Shown here one piece after another: positions 48,995 to 57,555 of a stretch of DNA of 64,000 bases. The stretch is from an uncultured Clostridia bacterium (GTDB lineage Bacteria; Bacillota; Clostridia; Christensenellales; Borkfalkiaceae). The DNA is taken from NCBI GenBank assembly GCA_934271735.1, contig CAKQSB010000005.1:62001-126000 (forward strand). The letters are read 5' to 3'. The notes under the pieces were generated by a model. The model had not been told where the DNA came from and did not search any database. It saw only the letters and a list, made by a program, of their open reading frames with translations. Numbering within the stretch: the first letter of the stretch is position 1; every line of letters begins with the position of its first letter. The position numbers and the translations under genes are program-made.

Positions 48995-49879
48995 ATGAAC
49001 GGATTCGACGAAAAAACAAAATACTGCGGCTTATGCCCGAAAGACTGCCGCGTAACCAGGCACGAAACTTACGGCGCGTGCGGCGAAAAAAACGTTATGC
49101 GTATCGCGAAATTTTATCCGCATATGTTCGAAGAACCGCCGATAAGCGGCAAAAACGGCTCCGGAACGATTTTCTTCACGGGGTGTTCTCTGCGCTGTGT
49201 TTTCTGCCAGAATTACTCTCTTTCCCGCTCGGAAAGGGGAAAAGAAATCACGCCCAAAGAGCTTGCGGACATTTTCAAAAAGCTCGAGAACGCAGGCGTT
49301 CACAACATAAATCTCGTTACGCCCACACATTTCGTTCCCGAAATTGCCGAGGCTTTTTCGATTTACCGCCCGAAAATTCCCGTGGTTTACAACACTCATT
49401 CTTACGAAACGATAAAAGCGCTCGAAATTATCGATCCGTTCGTTGATATCTATCTTCCCGACCTGAAATTTTTCTCGCCCGAGCTTTCCTTGCGTTACAC
49501 CGGCAGAGAAGACTATTTCGAAGCCGCTTCGAACGCGATAAAATTTATGATGAGTTCCAAAAAAGCGAATTTTTCGGAAGACGGTATGATGAAAAGCGGG
49601 GTTATCGTGAGACATATGATTATGCCGCTCGGCGTGTCCGACAGCAAGAAAATCCTCAGATGGTTTGCGGAAAACAGGCGTGGCGGCGCGTATATTTCCT
49701 TAATGGCACAATATACCCCTTTCGGAAACGTCGACAAATACCCCGAACTGAAACGCCCCATAACCGCGGGCGAATACGAACGGGTTTACGAAGAACTTTT
49801 AAACCTCGGAATAACCGATTATTTCGCACAGGAACTCCGTTCTTCGAGCGAAAGTTTTATCCCCGACTGGGATTTTTAA
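48995..49879 (+). CDS. PflX-type radical SAM protein (pyruvate formate-lyase activase homologue)
   Basis: A 294-residue radical SAM protein of the COG1313/PflX type. The cluster motif is Cys64/Cys68/Cys71 (CSLRCVFCQN). An N-terminal extension carries four more cysteines (11, 14, 18, 29: CGLCPKDCRV...CG), suggesting another metal site. The middle has NLVTPTHFVPEI and VYNTHSYE. The true substrate of this family is unknown despite its name. The SD is weak (GGTAAAAAA). Confidence 0.85.
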   Translation: MNGFDEKTKYCGLCPKDCRVTRHETYGACGEKNVMRIAKFYPHMFEEPPISGKNGSGTIFFTGCSLRCVFCQNYSLSRSERGKEITPKELADIFKKLENAGVHNINLVTPTHFVPEIAEAFSIYRPKIPVVYNTHSYETIKALEIIDPFVDIYLPDLKFFSPELSLRYTGREDYFEAASNAIKFMMSSKKANFSEDGMMKSGVIVRHMIMPLGVSDSKKILRWFAENRRGGAYISLMAQYTPFGNVDKYPELKRPITAGEYERVYEELLNLGITDYFAQELRSSSESFIPDWDF

Positions 49880-49927
49880 CCGTTCGAAAAATTTCACCCC
49901 GCAAAACGGAAAATTTTGTTATTTTAC

Positions 49928-49956
49928 TTGAAATTTGACTTAAAAAAGGGTACAAT
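49928..49956 (+). promoter_or_regulatory. Sigma-A promoter of the LysR gene
   Basis: TTGAAA (49928-49933), 17 bases, TACAAT (49951-49956), 30 bases before the ATG. Confidence 0.6.
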
Positions 49957-49985
49957 ATCAATATATACTTTTTTCAGGAAAACTT

Positions 49986-50909
49986 ATGAATATTTTATAC
50001 TTGAAATACGCCGTAGCCGTGGCGAAAGCAGGCTCGCTCAATAAAGCCGCCGAGGAGCTTTTTATCGCTCAGCCGAACTTGTCGAGAGCCGTTAAAGAAC
50101 TCGAAAAAGAACTCGGGATAGTAATTTTCGACAGAAACTCCAAGGGAATTACGCTGACTATGGACGGAGAACGGCTGATTTCTTACGGGAAAAGCCTCCT
50201 TCGCCAGATCGACGAGATAGAAACGGAATTCAGAGAAAAAAAACACAAAACGGTTTTTTCCGTTTCCGCGCCGAGGGCGAGCTACATTTCGAGCGCGTTC
50301 GCGGAGTTCACGAAAGGGCTTTTGGAAAAGGAACGCTGCGACGCGTACTATAAGGAAACCAACAATCTCCGCGCGATAACCAACATTCTCGAAAAAGATT
50401 ATAACCTCGGAATCGTGAGATACGCTTCGGGTTACGACAAATATTTCAAACAGACGCTTGAAGAGAAAAACTTAAAACACGAGCTTATCGCGGAATTCGA
50501 GTTCTCTCTTTTAATGAACAAAAACTGTCCGCTCGCTCAAAAAGACGAAATACGTTTTTCCGACCTTAAAGACTATATCCAGATAGCTCACGCAGATCCG
50601 TACGTTCCGTCCGTTTCTCTTTCCGAAATCAAAAAGGAAGAACTCCCCGACGACGTGGACAAACGCATTTTCGTTTTCGAAAGAGCCAGCCAGTTCGACG
50701 TTCTCGCCGAAAATAAAGACACTTACGCCTGGGTTTCGCCCGTTCCCGAAGCCGCTCTGAAACGTTACGACTTAGTAATGAAAAAATGCGCCGATAACAA
50801 CAAAGTTTATAAAGACGTGCTTATTTACAAAAAAGATTACGCTCTTTCGGGAATAGACAAAGAATTTATCACCGAGCTTTGCAACGCAAAGAGAAAATAT
50901 TTCGGTTAG
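49986..50909 (+). CDS. LysR-family transcriptional regulator
   Basis: A 307-residue regulator with an N-terminal winged HTH (YAVAVAKAGSLNKAAEELFIAQPNLSRAVKELEKELG, residues about 5-42) and a periplasmic-binding-like effector domain from about 90. The effector domain is poorly conserved, so the ligand is unknown. Next in line is adhE, which it might control, but two foldback elements lie between. The TAG stop is formed by the first bases of element X. Confidence 0.9.
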   Translation: MNILYLKYAVAVAKAGSLNKAAEELFIAQPNLSRAVKELEKELGIVIFDRNSKGITLTMDGERLISYGKSLLRQIDEIETEFREKKHKTVFSVSAPRASYISSAFAEFTKGLLEKERCDAYYKETNNLRAITNILEKDYNLGIVRYASGYDKYFKQTLEEKNLKHELIAEFEFSLLMNKNCPLAQKDEIRFSDLKDYIQIAHADPYVPSVSLSEIKKEELPDDVDKRIFVFERASQFDVLAENKDTYAWVSPVPEAALKRYDLVMKKCADNNKVYKDVLIYKKDYALSGIDKEFITELCNAKRKYFG

Positions 50910-51186
50910 CCATAGGTGATTGCGTTCAAACCAGGTCTTGCGTTGTGTTTTTGACTAATACATCGTTGCGTTCGCGTGTTATACGCAGAGTATTAACGCG
51001 CTCACGCGCCTTGTCTTAGCCTAAAAACGCAAGGCAAGACTTGTCGGCAACCAAAACGTCGTTATTTTCGATGAATTTTGGCGAAGGCGAACGCAGATGT
51101 ACTTACCGTACTTCAAGCGAGAATTTGACAAAAGGCGCGGAAATAACGGCGTTTTGGCGGGTTCTAACACAATCACCTGTGGCTAA
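50906..51186. mobile_element. Foldback element X, copy B (intact)
   Basis: 281 bp bounded by TTAGCCATAGGTGATTG and CAATCACCTGTGGCTAA, an inverted repeat. It shows what X looks like without Y: the two halves split in copy A are continuous here. Short plus-strand frame 51041 onward matches the one in copy A by DNA homology only. The left end starts at the stop codon of the LysR gene. Confidence 0.75.
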
Positions 51187-51254
51187 AATCTCTGCCGATA
51201 TATTTTTTAAATTCGATATATCTTTTTTCATATATCGGTATAAAAATTAAGTAT

Positions 51255-51283
51255 TTTACATAACCGATTTTAATTGATATAAT
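51255..51283 (+). promoter_or_regulatory. Sigma-A promoter of adhE
   Basis: TTTACA (51255-51260), 17 bases, TATAAT (51278-51283). The start would be near 51290, ten bases before element Y, so the adhE leader of about 355 nt would contain all of Y. Confidence 0.65.
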
Positions 51284-51299
51284 AGTATCGATAAAAATG

Positions 51300-51599
51300 T
51301 AGCTATTTAAAACCCCAGCAAAACTCGCCTTGAAGCCGTCTTTTCTATGCTTTACGGCAAATTCGCCCTCGTAGTATTTGTTTACAACGTCGGTTGCCTT
51401 CGCCATAAATCATTAGAAAATACGGCTTCAAGGTTGCCCTATATATTAAGTTATCGATACCGCAAATTTTCAGGCGTAGCTTGCGTTTAAGGCAAGGCGT
51501 TTTCGCGGGTTAGTATACAAATACAAGCCGCGAAAAGAACGATGAATTAAGCGTAAGATACGCCTGAAAATCGAATTTTGTTGAGGTTTTAAATAGCTA
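51300..51599. mobile_element. Foldback element Y, copy B, in the adhE 5' UTR
   Basis: 300 bp, same length as copy A. Outer arms TAGCTATTTAAAACC and GGTTTTAAATAGCTA pair perfectly over 15 bases, with 25 of 28 pairs overall. The two inner hairpins are also kept. The interior is nearly the same as copy A, while the outer arms differ strongly in sequence. Confidence 0.75.
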
Positions 51600-51646
51600 A
51601 CGATTGTTTTTCCGAGAAAAACTCTGAAAAAGACAAGGAGGCTGAA

Positions 51647-54319
51647 ATGGAATTCGATTACAAAATAACCGACAGCGTGGAAACGCTCGAACAAACTGTC
51701 GCGAGAGTGAAAAAAGCTCAGGAAGAATACTCTTCTTTTACGCAGGAACAAGTAGACAAAATCTTTTTCGCGGCGGCAATAGCCGCAAACAAGGCGCGTA
51801 TTCCGCTCGCAAAAATAGCGGTAAGCGAAACGGGAATGGGCGTTATCGAAGACAAGGTGATAAAAAACCATTACGCTTCCGAATATATTTACAACGCTTA
51901 CAGAGACGTTAAAACGTGCGGCGTTATAGAGGAAGACAAAGCTTACGGCATAAAGAAAATCGCCGAGCCGATAGGGCTTATCGCGGCGGTTATCCCCACC
52001 ACCAACCCGACTTCGACGGCTATTTTCAAAACTCTTCTCGCTTTGAAAACAAGAAACGGAATTATCATAAGCCCGCATCCCAGAGCCAAAAACTCCACTA
52101 TCGCGGCGGCTAAAACCGTTCTGGAAGCGGCAATTTCCGCGGGCGCGCCGAAAGATATAATCGGCTGGATAGACGTTCCGTCGCTCGAAATGACAAACCT
52201 TCTGATGAAAGAAGCAGACATTATCCTCGCAACCGGGGGCCCCGGAATGGTCAAAGCCGCATATTCGAGCGGAAAACCCGCCCTCGGCGTAGGCGCGGGC
52301 AACACCCCGGCGATTATAGACGATTCCGCGGACATAACGCTCGCGGTAAACTCGATTATCCACTCCAAAACATTCGACAACGGTATGATCTGCGCTTCCG
52401 AGCAGTCCGTTATCGTTCTCGATAAGGTTTACGATAAAGTAAAAGCCGAATTTGCGGCGCGCGGCTGCTATTTCTTAAACGAAAGCGAAACAGAAATGGT
52501 AAGAAAAACGATAATCATAAACGGCGCGCTCAACGCTAAAATCGTGGGACAGAAAGCCGCGACAATCGCAAAACTTGCGAACGTGAACGTTCCCGAGGGG
52601 ACGAAAATTCTTATAGGCGAAGTGGAAAGCGTTGAACTTTCCGAAGAATTCGCCCACGAAAAACTCTCCCCCGTTCTTGCGATGTACCGCGCAAAAGACA
52701 TCGAAGACGCGTTTTTAAAAGCCGAAAGGCTTATCGCGGACGGCGGATTCGGACATACTTCGTCAATTTATCTCGACGTTGCCTCGCAACAAGCCAAGAT
52801 AGACGAGTTCGCCGAGAGAATGAAAACCTGCAGAATACTCGTGAACACCCCCTCTTCTCAGGGCGGTATCGGAGACTTATACAACTTTAAACTCACCCCC
52901 TCTTTAACGCTCGGCTGTGGAAGCTGGGGCGGAAACAGCATTTCGGAAAACGTAGGCGTTAAGCACCTTCTTAATATCAAAACCGTTGCGGAAAGGAGAG
53001 AAAATATGTTGTGGTTTAAAGCTCCCGAAAAAATTTACATCAAAAAAGGCTGTCTGCCCGTCGCTCTTTCCGAGCTTAAAACAATGGGCAAAAAGCGTTG
53101 TTTCGTGGTTACGGACAGTTTCCTTTATCATAACGGTTACACCCGCCCGATAACCGACAGACTCGACGAAATGGGAATTTCCCACGCTACGTTTTTCGAC
53201 GTTGCGCCCGACCCTACTCTCGCCTGCGCGAAAGAGGGAACGAAACAGATGACGGACTTCAAACCCGACTGCATAATCGCGCTCGGCGGCGGTTCGGCTA
53301 TGGACGCGGCGAAGATTATGTGGGTTATGTACGAACACCCCGAAGTGGATTTCCTCGATATGGCGATGAGATTTATGGACATCAGAAAGAGGGTTTACAC
53401 TTTCCCGAAAATGGGTGAAAAAGCTTATTTCATAGCTATCCCCACTTCTGCGGGAACGGGCTCGGAAGTTACGCCGTTCGCGGTTATAACCGACGAATCG
53501 ACGGGCGTCAAATACCCGCTCGCGGACTACGAATTGCTTCCGAAAATGGCTATAATCGACACCGATTTTCATATGAGCGCACCCAAAGGGCTTACCGCGG
53601 CTTCGGGAATAGACGCAGTTTCGCACGCCTTGGAGGCTTACGCTTCCATGATGGCTACCGATTATACCGACGGACTTGCGATAAAAGCTTTGCAGACTAT
53701 TTTCGAATATCTTCCGAGAGCTTACGAAAACGGACAAACCGACGTTATCGCCCGCGAAAAAATGGCTAACGCAGCGACTATGGCGGGTATGGCTTTCGCG
53801 AACGCGTTCTTGGGAGTTTGCCACTCTATGGCGCACAAACTCGGAGCTTTTCACCACATTCCGCACGGCGTTGCGAACGCGCTTATGCTCGACGAAGTTA
53901 TTCGCTTCAACTCCGCCGACGTACCCGCGAAAATGGGAACGTTCCCGCAGTACGACCACCCGCATACGCTCGGCAGATACGCTGAAGTTGCGGACGCGCT
54001 TAAGATAAAAGGCAAAACGGACGAAGAAAAGGTGGAAAATCTTATAAAGGCTCTGGACGAACTCAAAGCGACCGTCGGCATAAAACCGACCATAAGAGAT
54101 TACGTACCCGACGAACAGGCGTTCCTCTCCTCTTTGGACGAGATGACGGAGCAGGCGTTCGACGATCAATGCACCGGCGCGAACCCGAGATATCCGCTTA
54201 TGAGCGAGATAAAACAAATGTATTTAGACGCGTATTACGGCAAAAAATTTGTCGAAGCGAAAACGCCCGGGGGCGCGAACTTAAAGCCGAAGACGAAAAA
54301 GGTTAAGGAGGAAAAGTGA
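51647..54319 (+). CDS. adhE: Bifunctional aldehyde-alcohol dehydrogenase
   Basis: Converts acetyl-CoA to acetaldehyde and then ethanol, consuming two NADH; it forms spirosome filaments in studied species. Residues 1-440 are the CoA-acylating aldehyde dehydrogenase with catalytic Cys249 (NGMICASEQ). From about 455 is the iron-type alcohol dehydrogenase with GGGSAMDAAKIMW and metal ligands in GIDAVSHALEAY and CHSMAHKLGAFHHIPHG. 890 residues is full length. SD AAGGAGG. The stop overlaps the next gene by one base (TGATG). Confidence 0.96.
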   Translation: MEFDYKITDSVETLEQTVARVKKAQEEYSSFTQEQVDKIFFAAAIAANKARIPLAKIAVSETGMGVIEDKVIKNHYASEYIYNAYRDVKTCGVIEEDKAYGIKKIAEPIGLIAAVIPTTNPTSTAIFKTLLALKTRNGIIISPHPRAKNSTIAAAKTVLEAAISAGAPKDIIGWIDVPSLEMTNLLMKEADIILATGGPGMVKAAYSSGKPALGVGAGNTPAIIDDSADITLAVNSIIHSKTFDNGMICASEQSVIVLDKVYDKVKAEFAARGCYFLNESETEMVRKTIIINGALNAKIVGQKAATIAKLANVNVPEGTKILIGEVESVELSEEFAHEKLSPVLAMYRAKDIEDAFLKAERLIADGGFGHTSSIYLDVASQQAKIDEFAERMKTCRILVNTPSSQGGIGDLYNFKLTPSLTLGCGSWGGNSISENVGVKHLLNIKTVAERRENMLWFKAPEKIYIKKGCLPVALSELKTMGKKRCFVVTDSFLYHNGYTRPITDRLDEMGISHATFFDVAPDPTLACAKEGTKQMTDFKPDCIIALGGGSAMDAAKIMWVMYEHPEVDFLDMAMRFMDIRKRVYTFPKMGEKAYFIAIPTSAGTGSEVTPFAVITDESTGVKYPLADYELLPKMAIIDTDFHMSAPKGLTAASGIDAVSHALEAYASMMATDYTDGLAIKALQTIFEYLPRAYENGQTDVIAREKMANAATMAGMAFANAFLGVCHSMAHKLGAFHHIPHGVANALMLDEVIRFNSADVPAKMGTFPQYDHPHTLGRYAEVADALKIKGKTDEEKVENLIKALDELKATVGIKPTIRDYVPDEQAFLSSLDEMTEQAFDDQCTGANPRYPLMSEIKQMYLDAYYGKKFVEAKTPGGANLKPKTKKVKEEK

Positions 54320-55068
54320 TGGATCTTGACAGAGTTATAGCCGTCCGAAACAACAAGACAGTTTACCGCGACGGCGAGGACTGCGTAAAGGTTTTCGAAA
54401 GCGTTTACGAAAAGGACGACGTTTTATCGGAAGCTTTAAATCAGGCGCGCGTGGAAAAAACAGGGCTTAACATACCGAAAATCAAAGCCGTTACGATGAT
54501 AGACGGCAAATGGGCGATAATTTCCGACTATATCAAAGGAAAAACGCTCGACAGGCTGATAAAGGAAAACCCCGGAAAGAAAAAGGAATATATCGAAAGG
54601 CTTGTCGACCTTCAGATCGAAGTTCAGTCGAAAACCTGTCCCAAGCTTAATAAACTTAAGGACAAAATGAACGCTAAAATTTCTGAGGCCGAGCTTGACG
54701 AATCGGTTAAATACGAATTGCACACAAGGCTTGAAAGTATGCCGAAACACGTAAAACTCTGCCACGGAGATTTTAACCCGTCGAACATTATCGTCGGCGA
54801 CGACGGAAAGGATTATATTCTGGACTGGTCTCACGCGACGATAGGAAACGCCTCGGCGGACGTTGCGAGAACTTACCTTTTGTTCTGGCTTGCGGGAGAC
54901 ATAAGCGGCGCGGACTATTATCTCGACGCTTTCTGTTTAAAAAGCGGCACGAAAAAGGAATACGTTCAGAAATGGATGCCGATCGTCGCGGCTTCGCAAT
55001 CGGTTAAAGGCAACAAGGAACAACGCGAATTTTTGCTTTCGTGGGTCAACGTCGTGGACTATCAATAA
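54319..55068 (+). CDS. APH/choline-kinase-fold phosphotransferase
   Basis: A 249-residue kinase-like protein: nucleotide loop VYRDGEDCVKVFE, catalytic loop CHGDFNPSNIIV (HxDxxxxN) and metal-binding ILDWSHA (the DxD equivalent). The substrate is not identifiable; resistance to aminoglycosides is unlikely given the context. GTG 54316 is in frame, but ATG 54319 is seven bases after AAGGAGG and is preferred. Coupled to adhE by TGATG overlap. Confidence 0.8.
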   Translation: MDLDRVIAVRNNKTVYRDGEDCVKVFESVYEKDDVLSEALNQARVEKTGLNIPKIKAVTMIDGKWAIISDYIKGKTLDRLIKENPGKKKEYIERLVDLQIEVQSKTCPKLNKLKDKMNAKISEAELDESVKYELHTRLESMPKHVKLCHGDFNPSNIIVGDDGKDYILDWSHATIGNASADVARTYLLFWLAGDISGADYYLDAFCLKSGTKKEYVQKWMPIVAASQSVKGNKEQREFLLSWVNVVDYQ

Positions 55069-55074
55069 GCCGCG

Positions 55075-55136
55075 GATTGTCAATAAGGATTGTCAATAAG
55101 TCCGTGATCTTTTTGTAAGACGCGGATTGTCAATTA
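55075..55136. repeat. GATTGTCAATAAG direct repeats
   Basis: Two perfect back-to-back 13-bp copies (55075-55087, 55088-55100) and a third, GATTGTCAATTA, at 55125. They are in the 140-bp gap upstream of the first thioredoxin-like gene, which has no other visible control element. Confidence 0.6.
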
Positions 55137-55209
55137 CTCGCGGTTATCATCGATAAGCCGCGAACTATCGATATACCGATAAACGAAAATCCGAAACAGG
55201 AGAACAGAT

Positions 55210-55452
55210 ATGATAAAAGTTACCGTTTGTATAGGCAGCTCCTGCCACATAAAAGGCTCGAGACAAATTGTCGAAGACCTTCAGCGTCTCGTAGCCGAAA
55301 ACAAACTTGACGAAAAAGTCGAGCTGGGCGGCACGTTCTGTATGGGGAGATGCAAAGAGGGCGTTTGCGTTACCGTGGGCGACGATTTCTTCTCCGTAAG
55401 CCCCGAAAACGTCGACGATTTCTTCAAAAAAGAAATACTTCCGAGGGTTTAA
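55210..55452 (+). CDS. Thioredoxin-like [2Fe-2S] ferredoxin, first copy
   Basis: An 80-residue stand-alone version of the NuoE/HydC-type C-terminal domain. Four cysteines fit the [2Fe-2S] pattern: Cys7 and Cys12 (CIGSSC), Cys44 and Cys48 (CMGRC), plus Cys53. The HIKGS segment is shared with the second copy. Probably an electron carrier to or from the hydrogenase-like protein downstream. AGGAG precedes the ATG. Confidence 0.85.
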   Translation: MIKVTVCIGSSCHIKGSRQIVEDLQRLVAENKLDEKVELGGTFCMGRCKEGVCVTVGDDFFSVSPENVDDFFKKEILPRV

Positions 55453-55467
55453 AAGCAACGCAAAACC

Positions 55468-55568
55468 CGTAATGGCGAACATTGTCTGTCAGAAAAATTT
55501 ACATAACAAAAAAATAACAAACGATTCGTAACGGCGAACATTGTTCGACCGAAAAGATTCACATAAAA
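55468..55568. repeat. Diverged 40-bp direct repeat between the two ferredoxin-like genes
   Basis: CGTAATGGCGAACATTGT (55468) and CGTAACGGCGAACATTGT (55527) each continue with similar GAAAA..TT.ACATAA sequence; offset 59 bp. May be left from the duplication or be paired control sites for the second gene. Confidence 0.55.
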
Positions 55569-55613
55569 ACATACGCCGGAAAATAACGGCGAAAAAAGAT
55601 AAGGAAGATTATT

Positions 55614-55877
55614 ATGATAATAAGAGTATGCGTCGGCAGTTCCTGCCATATAAAAGGCGCGCCGGAAATAGTCGAACTTTTTCAGAATTACATAGCGCAG
55701 GAAAAACTCGAGGACGATATCGTTCTTGTGGGGAGCTTCTGCGCGGGAAAATGCAACCGCGTGGGCGTAACCGTCTCCGTGAACGACGAAGTTTACACGG
55801 GCATAAATCCGCAGAATTTTCTGAGCCTTTGGAACGACAAGATAATACCGGAAATCAAAAAAGAAAAAGAGGGTTAA
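55614..55877 (+). CDS. Thioredoxin-like [2Fe-2S] ferredoxin, second copy
   Basis: An 87-residue paralogue of the preceding gene: Cys6/Cys11 (CVGSSC) and Cys43/Cys47 (CAGKC). It lacks the extra cysteine of copy one and has a longer, basic C-terminus (PEIKKEKEG). It ends one base before the hydrogenase-like gene, indicating tight cotranslation. AAGGAAG is the SD. Confidence 0.85.
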   Translation: MIIRVCVGSSCHIKGAPEIVELFQNYIAQEKLEDDIVLVGSFCAGKCNRVGVTVSVNDEVYTGINPQNFLSLWNDKIIPEIKKEKEG

Positions 55878-55878
55878 A

Positions 55879-57555
55879 ATGATGTCGGATTTTCTCACGT
55901 TAAAAAAATCAAACTGCAAAAACTGCTATAAATGTATACGTCACTGCCCCGTTAAATCGATAAGATTTTCGGCAAATCAGGCGCATATCATAGGCAACGA
56001 ATGTATTCTTTGCGGACACTGTTTCGTAGTCTGCCCGCAGAACGCGAAAGAGATAAAGAGCGAAACCGAGTTGGCGAAAGTTCTTATCCAGTCGGGCGAT
56101 CCCGTTTACGTTTCGATCGCGCCGTCGTTTATAGCAAACTACGAAAACGTAGGCATAAACGGTATGAGCGAAGCGCTCAAGAAACTCGGGTTTGCGGAAG
56201 TGGAAGAAACGGCGATAGGAGCTACGATCGTCAAAAAGGAATACGAAAGAATGTTGTCCGAGGAAAAACGGGATATCGTCATTTCCTCGTGCTGTCATTC
56301 GATAAATCTTCTCATTCAGAAATATTTCCCCGATTCACTGAGATACCTCGCGAATATTCTCTCCCCTATGCAGGCGCACGCGAGGGATATAAAGGAAAGA
56401 GTTCCGAACGCAAAAGTCGTGTTCATAGGACCTTGCGTCGCGAAAAAGGACGAAGCGGCTTATTACGACGGGCTTGTGGACGCGGTTTTAACTTACGAGG
56501 AACTCGCGGAATGGCTCAAAGCCGAGAAAATCGAGCTTAAAAGCAATATGGACGATACCGAAAAGAGCCGCGCGAGATTTTTCCCCACGACGGGCGGAAT
56601 TTTAAAAACTATGGAGCAACTCCCCGAATACACTTACCTTGCGATTGACGGCGTGGAAAACTGTATCGCCGCGCTCAAAGATATCGAAAGCGGGAAAATT
56701 CACAACTGCTTTATCGAAATGTCCTCGTGCGTGGGAAGCTGCATAGGCGGTCCCGTTATGGAAAAATATCACCGTCTGCCCGTTAAGGACTACGCGGCGG
56801 TCGCGAAATATGCCGGCAAAAAGGATTTCGACGTGAATATGCCCGACAGAGTGTCTCTTCTCAAAAGCATGACGGCTATCGGCAGAAAATCCGTTCCGCC
56901 GACCGAACAGGAAATCGAAGAAATACTCAAGAAAATGGGTAAATTCAAAAAGGAAGACGAGCTTAACTGCGGTTCTTGCGGCTACGATACCTGCCGCGAA
57001 AAGGCGGCGGCTATTTTCGAAGGAAAAGCCGAAATTTCGATGTGTCTCCCGTTCCTTAAAGAAAAAGCCGAAAGTTTTTCGGACTGCATCGTTAGCAACA
57101 CCCCGAACGGACTTATCGTTTTAAACGAGAGCCTCGAAGTTCAGCAGATAAACGCTTCGGCGAGAAAAATCATGAACATCCGCTCCGCAAGCGACGTTCT
57201 GGGCGAAAGCGTTATAAGAATTCTCGACGTGGACATTTTCTCGAGAGTTTTAAAAACCAAGCGTAGCGTGAGAAACGAAAGAGCTTACCTTGCGGAATAT
57301 AAAAAATACGTAGAACAGTCGGTTATTTACGACGAGAATTATCACTTGCTCGTTTGCCTTATGAGGGATATAACAGACGAAGAAACGGAGCGCGAGAAAA
57401 AAGAAAGCATTTCCCGCCAGACCATAGAGGTCGCGGACAAAGTAGTCGATAAACAGATGCGAATCGTTCAGGAAATCGCGTCGCTCCTCGGCGAAACGGC
57501 GGCGGAAACCAAAATCGCGCTTACGAAATTGAAGGAGTCTATCGAAGATGAATGA
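55879..57555 (+). CDS. Sensory-type [FeFe] hydrogenase with PAS domain (HydS-like)
   Basis: A 558-residue protein. Two [4Fe-4S] motifs (Cys13/16/19/23 and Cys42/45/48/52) lead into an H-cluster domain whose cysteines are all kept in altered surroundings: SSCCHS (138-139), GPCVAKK (186), SSCVGSCIGG (284, 288). The PAW of catalytic enzymes is missing. Then a CxxCGYxxC...C cluster site (364, 367, 372, 389), a PAS domain about 400-500, and a coiled tail. This matches group C sensory [FeFe] hydrogenases, believed to detect H2. ATG 55879 or 55882. It overlaps the phosphatase gene by eight bases. Confidence 0.85.
   Translation: MMSDFLTLKKSNCKNCYKCIRHCPVKSIRFSANQAHIIGNECILCGHCFVVCPQNAKEIKSETELAKVLIQSGDPVYVSIAPSFIANYENVGINGMSEALKKLGFAEVEETAIGATIVKKEYERMLSEEKRDIVISSCCHSINLLIQKYFPDSLRYLANILSPMQAHARDIKERVPNAKVVFIGPCVAKKDEAAYYDGLVDAVLTYEELAEWLKAEKIELKSNMDDTEKSRARFFPTTGGILKTMEQLPEYTYLAIDGVENCIAALKDIESGKIHNCFIEMSSCVGSCIGGPVMEKYHRLPVKDYAAVAKYAGKKDFDVNMPDRVSLLKSMTAIGRKSVPPTEQEIEEILKKMGKFKKEDELNCGSCGYDTCREKAAAIFEGKAEISMCLPFLKEKAESFSDCIVSNTPNGLIVLNESLEVQQINASARKIMNIRSASDVLGESVIRILDVDIFSRVLKTKRSVRNERAYLAEYKKYVEQSVIYDENYHLLVCLMRDITDEETEREKKESISRQTIEVADKVVDKQMRIVQEIASLLGETAAETKIALTKLKESIEDE

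Noticed and set aside
54319..55068. Aminoglycoside resistance gene
   Set aside because: Only the general APH fold motifs are present and the gene is coupled to adhE; nothing points to an antibiotic substrate.
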